The position numbers and the translations under genes are program-made. Source: Papaver somniferum (lineage: Eukaryota; Streptophyta; Magnoliopsida; Ranunculales; Papaveraceae). Taken from it: a stretch of 64,000 bases of DNA. Positions 56,049 to 64,000 of the stretch are shown piece after piece (position 1 is the stretch's first letter; each line of letters opens with the position of its first letter). The notes beneath the pieces were generated by a model, which was not told the DNA's origin, did no database searches, and was given only the letters and a program-made list of their open reading frames with translations. The stretch is from contig NC_039368.1 in the NCBI RefSeq assembly GCF_003573695.1, positions 13,830,360 to 13,894,359 on the forward strand. Reading direction: 5' to 3'.

Positions 56049-58299
56049 TGTTATAGTAATGCTCGGTTGAACCCACGAGTTTTGCTATCTCAAGCTTGTT
56101 GTCAAATGTTATATGATCAAAACTATATCTTGATTTCTAGTCTACTAAGTCAAGTCTCAGACTAGGTTAGAATTTGGTAGTTGAGTATCAAACATCACCC
56201 TCGAAGACTGAAGATCAGCGAAGACATTTGAAGAACTTCTATATTAGGTATGTGAAGGCCGAACCATTATATTTTACTCATTATCTTACCATTCTGTTTG
56301 TTGAGACGATGTCGTATGACTTCTAGTAGATTTACTAAGAAGAAGTTTCTAGTCAAGCCTGTCTTGTTAAAAATCTCGAAATATGATTGTAGCAAAGATG
56401 TTCGACAATCCTTAAACAATATTAGTTCTAAACAATTTATTGTGTGAATTAATTTGTGAATAAATTGTAAATTTCTCATGCAGATGATTTCATCACGTGG
56501 CAATGTTTCAAACATCATATGAGAGAAATATTGAATTATCTGATATTTCTGCTCAGGGTAGGTTAGCGAACCATTTCGCAAACCATAGATATCTGAGTTT
56601 CAGAAATACGTAAGGTTGGCGAACCAATTCGCAAACTGTGAGTTCAGTTGGGGACAGTTCAAGAACCCGGTTCACGAACTGTTGTGTACTGAATTTTGAA
56701 GATTGGTATTATATGTTAGCAGTTGGAGAACCCGGTTCACGAACCGTGTTCAACTGATTTCAGTAGTATTGTAGGGTTGGCGAACCCGGTTCATGAACCG
56801 TTGTACCCTGACTCATGAACAAGCCTAACGGTTCACAAACCGTTGTACCAACCTTCTTAGTAGTTTATCAGATGCTCAAATACTTATTTTTTGAACATGT
56901 TTAACATTGCTAGAGCTCTCTCAAATACTTCTAAGACTTAAATTAACATCAAATTGCTTTTAGTTCTATGTCATACTTGCAAAACCGAATAATTATTATA
57001 CACGATTCCAGAACCGGTTCCTATTATATACTCTTCTATCATATTTTCAGTACATAAAAGTGCTTGCTTGATTCTCAAGTTATCTTAGCTTGAATTTTTA
57101 GCAACCTATGGTCTTTGAAAATTGTAAATAGAGATGCTCTTTCAACTGGGAAAATCAATCCCTGACAATTTGTGTCCTAGTTTATTCTAGAGTCGTCATA
57201 TATTGACCTAGGTTTCCTCTGAGAAACATAATTAGGTCTACGACTAAAAGACTTTCGCTTTGGGGATTCGTGAAGCCAGGTCCGACTATCTTTACCTTGA
57301 TAGTTCGTGTATCCTGATCTTGCTTTTCCTGTTATAGAGGTTTTCATAATGTCTTTCAAGCATGATAAATAGTTATCTTAGATATTGTGATTCCTTAAGA
57401 TAAATATTTGAAAACTTATCTTAGTTGATATTTTTAAAATTGTTATTGAGAGGTGGTTAAGAATCTAGCCTACTGTTCGAGAGTCGTAAGTTCAAGATTT
57501 GTGAGGTTTGCTAGCTTTATCTATTGCAAACAAATATCCTCACCTTGATCTTTGATTTAAACAAAAACCAATGGCTTATCTATTAGAGGAAGATTGGTAT
57601 CACAAGTATTCACTTAGGTTAAAGCAACTCTTAGGCTGTAAAGGACGTCAGCTAAGGGAATCAATTGCACAGATCCTTACGAGGTTCAAGAGACGTAAAG
57701 AACACGACTATAACCGAATCACTTGGAGTGTGGATTCGGTTTCAACTATATTCCAATGCGAAATCTAATAGTAAGCTAGTGGCTTAATACAGTTTGGTGT
57801 TCAAATCTGGACGAGGACCCGAGGTTCTTCTGCTATTTTGGTTTCCTCATCAACAAAACTTCTGGTGTCTTGTGTTTTTACTTTTCCGTATTATATTTTG
57901 TATCTTTATAATTAGATTTACACAAGTTTTACATATTCAATCTTAGTAGACATGTCCATCTAATTGTGGTCGATTACGGGACTCGTTTCTTGTAGAATTC
58001 GTATCTCGAAAGATAGATAACAAGTTTAATTACTTGGAAAAATTATGATTAGATTATTTGGATACGACTAGATTGATCTTGGATATTAATTTTTGAGATT
58101 GTCCAAGTATTCTTATTAACAATCAGGTTCACAGACTCTTGTCTATATACATACTGATTGAGAAGAGGTTAGAGATATAAACTCAATATACATATTGTCA
58201 AGGATCATTTAGTTGGTCTACTTGTAATTGTATTAGATTTTATCTATACAGGTTGCCGAACGAAAAAGTTGGTGGTGTACTTGGTACCCTGCTTTTTCA
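56049..58299 (+). repeat. Solo LTR, SIRE-like
   Basis: 2251 bp with ends TGTTATAG...CTTTTTCA, flanked on both sides by ATATA (56044-56048 and 58300-58304). No internal region or second LTR is present, so it is a solo LTR left by recombination between the two LTRs. Its start (GCTCGGTTGAACCCACGAG) and its end are related to the LTRs at 7263 and 27075 but clearly belong to a different family. A tandem array of CCGGTTCACGAACC-type palindromes occupies about 56560-56850. Confidence 0.92.
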
Positions 58300-58304
58300 A
58301 TATA

Positions 58305-58600
58305 TTCTTAATCGTCTTTTATAGACGATTTCAACAAGTTTCATTTTGATATATCCAATCACCAGAGATGAAAGTGTGATTTGCTTTCAACACTTCTAAA
58401 ATTAAATGAGAATTTTTATCCGCCAAAATCAAGTCATTTCAGGATGTTAATGTCATCAAACTTATCAAACGGAAGTAGAGAGCTATTCATTGTGATTATA
58501 AACTTATGGATTGTGTTTCATATCCTCGCACTCCTCAGCAAAATGGGGTTGTGATAGGAAACATAGGCACTTCGCTAAGGTCGGGACTCGGGACCGTTTT
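58305..58600 (+). pseudogene. Trace of copia integrase
   Basis: Around 58505-58560 the frame reads CVSYPRTPQQNGVV, matching the integrase block with the catalytic Glu region of Ty1/copia elements (CPHTPQQNGVVER type), and decays right after. Nothing else of the element is recognisable. The solo LTR on the left inserted next to or in it. Confidence 0.55.
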
Positions 58601-58842
58601 TGAAAGTCCAGTCAGTCAGACGAGTCAGATGTATTTTAGCCATGAGTCAGACGCGATTCACGTCAAAGTAAAAAGTCTTGACCCCGATTTAGATACGAGT
58701 CTGTGAGAACGATCCAAGTCCAAAATGCCCGTATAACAAAAACCAAAAATAACCATGTCGTCTTCATTCTCTCATTTCCATAGCAACACCCTCTTAAAAC
58801 CCCTCTCTCCCTGCCAATTCTCACTCTTATAGGTCAACAAAC
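58601..58842 (+). promoter_or_regulatory. Presumed promoter and 5' UTR of DAP3
   Basis: 240 bp between the copia trace and the DAP3 start codon. The last 90 bp is pyrimidine-rich (CTTCATTCTCTCATTTCC), like a plant 5' UTR. No clear TATA box was seen. Confidence 0.45.
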
Positions 58843-61800
58843 ATGCTCAAATCCATCATTAGATTGGCAGTATCCGCAAAAAATCAATCAAACCTAAAAA
58901 ATGCCCTAATCCCTGCAACTATCAATATCCAATCATCAAATTATGCATCAAAAACTCCCAAAAAGAAATCAGTAAACCCAAAACAAGCTCAGAAATCAAA
59001 AAAGAAAAATGAAATCAATACTAAATCCGATGACAATTTCGTTTCAGACGAAGCAACTATTTCCGTTGAAGAAGAATCACGTTCTCGTCATCTTGCTGAA
59101 GATGTTAATAATAAGGCACTTGATGTTGGCCCTAATGGTCGTCCTTTGTTTACAAAAACTCAAACTCTTTCTCAACTCGATAGAAAAGATGTTTGTTCTT
59201 ACATGTCCTTTGAGTAAGTTCTTATTATCTAATTCTCAATCTCAATTTCATTCTCTATGCTGATATACTTACTGTTTGATTTTGGTGGTGTCTAGTATGG
59301 AAGCATTGAATGCAACTTTACCAGAAGGATTACCAACAGGAATGGCAAAGGAGTTTGAAGAATCCAAAAGGACTGCATTGCTAATTCGGCAGAGTTTCTT
59401 GGATCTTCGTGACAATTACAGGCGCATTGTTGATCCTCCCTTGCAATCATCTAGTGGTAATATAGTCAAGCCTTTAGTTGAATGAACAATTGTTTGCCCT
59501 AATTTGTGTAGTTGTTTGGTATGTACTGATTGAGTTTAATAACATAATGTACTGTAATTCAGGAACTAAAGTTTCCTTGTTAGGATGTAATTTCGGATTA
59601 TATATATGACGTACGGGCAGACTTTGTGGTCTCTATGTTTCTGTGCACTTAAGGAGTTGAGATGTGTAATGAAAGAATAGTTCTTGTGTTTGAAGAGAAC
59701 TTATAAGGTGAATGTTAATTTTGATGAGTATGTTACAGATAGGAAACCCCGGAAGCAGATTTTACTGGATGGTCCAGTTAGTTCAGGGAAAAGTATTGCT
59801 CTTGCTATGCTGATCCACTGGGCTCGTGAGGAAGGTTGGTTGGTGTTTTATGTCCCGGAAGGTAAAACATGGACTCATGGAGGATTCTTTTATAAGAATG
59901 AACAAACTGATCTTTGGGATACTCCTTTGCAAGCTACAAATATTCTCCAGGTATGTAATGTTTTTTTCCCCCTGTGACTATAGAGGAGTCTTAAATAGCA
60001 AGGACAGTCATTAAGGCTATATGTGTTTGCGTTCAATTTTAGGTGTCTGTAATGTAAATTAGAGAAGTTTTTCCCATATCAGCATGTCCACGATTTCCAA
60101 TTCCACTTGCCGCGCCTGTGCTTCTTCGGAAATCTAATTTTTGTGACTACCATTATCATTAATTTTAGTAGGTGTATATCTCAGTCCATTGTATGTGATT
60201 TGTTGTTGCTTAAATTCTAAGGCGGGATGAGTAATTTTTTCAACTCGCATGTTAACTGCTGTGCTCCACAATAGTGGCTGATAAACTGTATACTTGGTAG
60301 TAACTGTGAGAATTTCATTGGAAAAACATTTGTGGTAATAATGCTATCTGAACATAGATGTGGTTTATGTCAATGTTGGTTTATAATTAAATATCTCAGA
60401 GTTATAAAAGTGCCTAATAGTATCTTTCATCTACTAATATTGCATGCCTTGTCTATTATAGGATTTCCTTAAATACAATGAATCTCGCTTGCAACAATTA
60501 CCTTGTCATATATTTGATGCTATTCCATTGGGAGAGGGTGCTGGTGTTGGAAAAAGGAGAGGGGTTGATTCAATGGCGATACCTGAAGGTTCCACTCTGT
60601 ACGACTTGATTCAAACAGGAATTTCTCATACACATTCTTCTGTTGGAGTTTTAGTACGTCTGCGGGAAGAATTATCACTTGTTAAGGATGTTCCTGTGCT
60701 TTTTGCAATTGATCAAGTATGTTTCATTGCCCAACTAATTATTTTGAGTTTGGTTGATTCATGACGACCGACTGCTTTAGATGCACGCATAAAGCAATAG
60801 TAATAATGGTTATTTTTCTTTTGTTCACCTGTCAGTATAATAGCTGGTACACATTCAGCGAGTTTGAAGAAGCAGTGACAGCTCGGTCAACGAATCCAAT
60901 TCACGCTAACAAAATTGCAACGGTTAGTGCGATAAGCATAATAGTGTGTATTGCTGAATCTGCTAATATGTAAATATGAGTACATAACAACATCACTTCT
61001 ACAGTTTTGTTTGTACATCCACTGTTATATTGCTCTGCTTATACATTATGTTCTGATACTTGTTTTCTTGTAATTTTACTGAACAATCTCTTTTACATTT
61101 TGTCTTGAAAAAGAACTTAGTTTAATTCTATGACTTATTTGTGCTAGCATTAGTGGACATGAAGAGCCTTTTACTCCTATGACTTTAAAAATGTTCCAAA
61201 TGTCCGAAAGTCTAAAGAAATTTGCAAATGTAGAATGCGAAATATGCAAATCATAGACCAGATAGATATCATGGGGAACAACAAAAGAAATTCAGAACTA
61301 AAGTGATTTAGTTAATGGATACCGGTGGTTCTTTGGGATGGAATATGTACAAATTAAGTACTCCAAGATGTTGTCAAAACTTTTAGGGTAGCTTGTTCTG
61401 GACAGTAATGGACATACCAGTAATGCCTTTATCGTCAAGCAACTTTTAGAGTAGGTTGTTGTTAAATTAGTAAACTTTTGCTGTTATTTCTTTACAAAAC
61501 ATAATAGATGAAACCCCGCAAGCTCTAAGAAGCTGTGATCTGTGATGGTTGCATGTTTGAACTAATTGGATGGCATTGTTACGTTTACTAAAGCATGACT
61601 TTCAGTTGCTTTGAGTTGGGTTTTTATGTTTTGAAACTAGACTTTTATTATCAGGTTTTGATATGCCCTTTTTTCACACTCTCAAACACAATGCTAGTGT
61701 AATAAGAATTCTGCTTGATTAGCTTGAAAATGTAGCTATTTCTATAGATCATTTCGTCTACATAAAACAACTTATATTGAGAGCAATAATGTAATCTGTG

Positions 61801-62990
61801 TTGTTATTTTTCATAGGTGAGTGTATATCGGCCCATGACGCACAATGACATGATGGTGGGGGCTTTTTCCAATTCAACAGCAGTTGGTAAGTTACGAAGG
61901 GACCTGCCGAATGTACCAACAGATGCTCGTGTAGACTTTCCTCGTTATGGCTTAGACGAAGCTGCAACGGTTTGCCATTACTATCTCAGGTGTGTAATCT
62001 CTCTCATTTCCTTCTCCTACAAGCTCAGTTAATCTTCCCTTATCCGATATTAGATGCTAAAATAAATACCAATATAATACTTATGCTGCATTTGAACTTT
62101 ACATGAGCTCAGCTCTAGGCTGTGATAGGAAGTGAACCTGCAACTTTTTGAATGCGATTAGGGTATAAATGTAAAACTTTTACCTATAGTTCGAATTTGC
62201 ATTTAGCAATACGAACAATCTGGTTGTTTCTCATGATTGCAAGACCAGATCTATGCTTGCCATTTTTTTAGAACTTGGAATACTAGAAGAGTGGAAAAAT
62301 GAGGTGTTAGGCATTATACTGTAGGAAATGATTGCTGTTACCATAACATTCCTCATATTACTGATGTCCTTATAAATGGCACCTAGAACAAACCTAGATA
62401 CTTTCCCAACTTGTTGGACCAACAAGCCAAAAATTTGTTTGAGTCCGATATTCTATATTTAATTGGTGCAAGTGTGGGAAACACCATTCGTTGTTATTAG
62501 ATGAGGATGAGCCAAGCTTTCTGTAGTGCATAACGTATACACTCATCTGACTTTTCATGTCACGGTCTGAAGGTTGTTTTCTTTAATCTATAACACTGGA
62601 AAATTTCTCACCGTGCTTTGTCAACATGGAATATTTCCAATACAAACCAAAACACATTCCTCTATATTTCTTAAGCACAAGTGTTTTTGTGGATCGTATT
62701 CAGTGCATGAGTTGAACACTGTAGGGAGATGATTTTTGCAGGAACTTGAGTGTTTCTTTATGTTAATGATTCTTTTTAGTAATTAAAAATTTCTTTTATT
62801 GGTTGCTAATATATACATCCAGCTTCTCAATTTGGACACGTGTTCGCTTACATTTTGCGTACTCTGCATCTCTTACAGGCAAAGACTGATCATGCGTGAG
62901 GCATTCTCGGAAGAAAAATGGAAGAAGATTTACTACTTGGCTAATGGAAATGGTTCAGAGATGAGATGGTTAGCTCCCCTTATTAGATAA
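58843..62990 (+). CDS. DAP3: Mitochondrial small-subunit ribosomal protein mS29 (DAP3), seven exons
   Basis: Exons 58843-59213, 59296-59456, 59739-59950, 60462-60716, 60836-60922, 61817-61989 and 62879-62990. All introns are GT-AG and the phases agree, giving 456 aa with no stop. The N terminus (MLKSIIRLAVSAKNQSNLKN) is basic with Ser and Leu, a mitochondrial presequence, followed by a Lys-rich linker. The central P-loop, LDGPVSSGKSIALAMLIHWA, and VLFAIDQYNSWY (Walker B-like region) are the DAP3/mS29 GTP-binding core. It ends EMRWLAPLIR. The protein is part of the head of the mitoribosomal small subunit. Start chosen as the only in-frame ATG before the presequence. Confidence 0.92.
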
Positions 62991-63887
62991 CCAGTCTAAT
63001 CATGCGACTCGATAACTTGGCACACCCCACTTCTTGGGTGTTCTCACCTCATCAATTGGTTCCATAGGACAGGTCAATATTACGAATGGTTAGATCTATA
63101 TTTCCGTCAGATCTGGAGCAGAAATGGTTAAACATGCCCCTTGTGGTAAAGCTACCATCTTTGCCAAGGGGCTGGTGCTGGAGGCCATATTCGTCTCTTT
63201 CTGACCTTTGCCAGTTAAAACGAATTTGAATTGCATTTTTTATGTCGAAAACACCTTGGAGAAATTTTGTACCTCTGGTAGTCTGCAGCTATGAACCAGA
63301 GTTTTATTTTTCAGAGAGAACAGTATTGTGTTGTCTCATTTTGTTCTTCCCTGTTTTTATATTTTAGAGAGAACAGTATTGTGTTGTCTCATTGTGTTCT
63401 TTTGCTGCATCTTTTCCTTTTTTTTCTTTCTAGATTAAGCAAATTGTGTTACCCAGAGACGTGTATTGAGGTTAGGAAATTTGTTGAAATAAAATACCAT
63501 CTTAACTGCTGGACAAATGTCAATTTAATTCATAGCAACTCTTATGTATCTTGTATATTTTGTGTTCAGTGTAAATTGCCGCAAATTTTAATCACTAAGA
63601 GCAAAGGTATTGGAACTTCTCGAGACCTCTTGTCTCTGATATTGCGAAGCTCTTGAGACCTTTATTGATAATATTTTAATTGAAGCGCTCAGAGGAAATG
63701 TAACAAAACACAATTTATGCACACTGATAAGCGTGTTGACCATTGTCCCATACATCAGAGGAGAAAACACATGATATAATTAAATTCGATAAAGAAGTGG
63801 CTGGGGAGGCACCACTACAGCAACATCCAGCACCATTAATAGATACAAGCCCAATAATAGTGCGTAAGATGGGAAGAAAAACCTAAA
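62991..63887. other. DAP3 3' region and convergent intergenic space
   Basis: Contains the DAP3 3' UTR and the 3' end of the minus-strand gene at the right edge. A 36-bp phrase starting AGAGAGAACAGTATTGTGTT occurs at 63313-63348 and again at 63366-63401 with one mismatch. No other gene is seen. Confidence 0.5.
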
Positions 63888-63971
63888 TTAGGTGAGATCA
63901 GGATCAGGCCCGTCTTCTTTTGCCTTCAGTGCTTCCTTTGCTCTCAGCAACATTGTGGTTTTCCATGCATC
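63888..63971 (-). CDS. Last coding exon of an unidentified gene (partial)
   Basis: On the minus strand CTGCTTTAG at 63972-63980 is a good acceptor. It is followed by the frame DAWKTTMLLRAKEALKAKED plus GPDPDLT and a TAA at 63890-63888. The Lys/Ala/Glu-rich helical tail does not let me name the product. The rest of the gene lies right of the window, convergent with DAP3. Confidence 0.5.
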   Translation of the reverse strand, partial: DAWKTTMLLRAKEALKAKEDGPDPDLT

Positions 63972-64000
63972 CTAAAGCAGCAAAAAGAAATATGCAGAAA

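Noticed and set aside
59520..59640. Additional DAP3 exon starting at GAACTAAAGTTTCC after a TTCAG acceptor
   Set aside because: It runs into an awkward donor and frame, while a direct join of 59456 to 59739 keeps phase and gives the expected DRKPRKQ before the P-loop.

Overview
The window is nuclear DNA of a flowering plant, probably a eudicot. It holds intron-rich genes with GT-AG junctions, a nuclear tRNA-Ala, a plant family-1 UDP-glycosyltransferase, a plastid-type double D-Ala-D-Ala ligase and a mitochondrial ribosomal protein gene, all set in LTR and non-LTR retrotransposons. A poppy-like genome (Ranunculales) is possible, but the sequence alone does not fix the species.

1-7.1 kb is repeat DNA. 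The LTR of an element that runs off the left edge (1-2072, minus) is inserted in the reverse-transcriptase domain of a decayed L1-type LINE (to about 5.7 kb, minus). A copia-type LTR end with a primer-binding site and a short TRIM-like cassette follow.

7.1-29.7 kb is a three-level nest. An RTE-like LINE 3' end is split by a Ty1/copia element (7263-29516, target duplication CACCT). That element's 5' LTR is split by an Athila-type Ty3/gypsy element (8675-22325, target duplication ACCCT). The copia element has 2.4 kb LTRs and a gag-like frame but no pol, so it is a large non-autonomous derivative of the SIRE/Maximus type. All protein frames in the nest are broken.

29.7-44.0 kb is the gene island. 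It has an unrecognised 303-aa protein (minus), a two-exon 71-aa membrane protein (plus), a UGT73-like glycosyltransferase broken by one frameshift (minus), a 24-exon DDL gene (minus) and tRNA-Ala(AGC) (minus). As read here, DDL has an in-frame stop in exon 1 and a one-base frameshift in exon 13.

44.1-58.6 kb is again transposon-rich. It has a 911-bp Mutator-like element with a 9-bp target duplication, a GC-rich foldback element, a copia gag remnant, a diverged SIRE-like LTR (minus), a complete but dead Reina-like chromovirus (50451-55664, minus) and a solo SIRE-like LTR with a perfect target duplication (56049-58299).

58.8-63.0 kb is an intact seven-exon gene for mitoribosomal protein mS29/DAP3 (plus). 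The last coding exon of another gene (minus) lies at the right edge. The genes do not form one pathway. The strongest unexplained signal is the set of tandem palindromic motifs inside the SIRE-like LTRs, which differ between LTR families.
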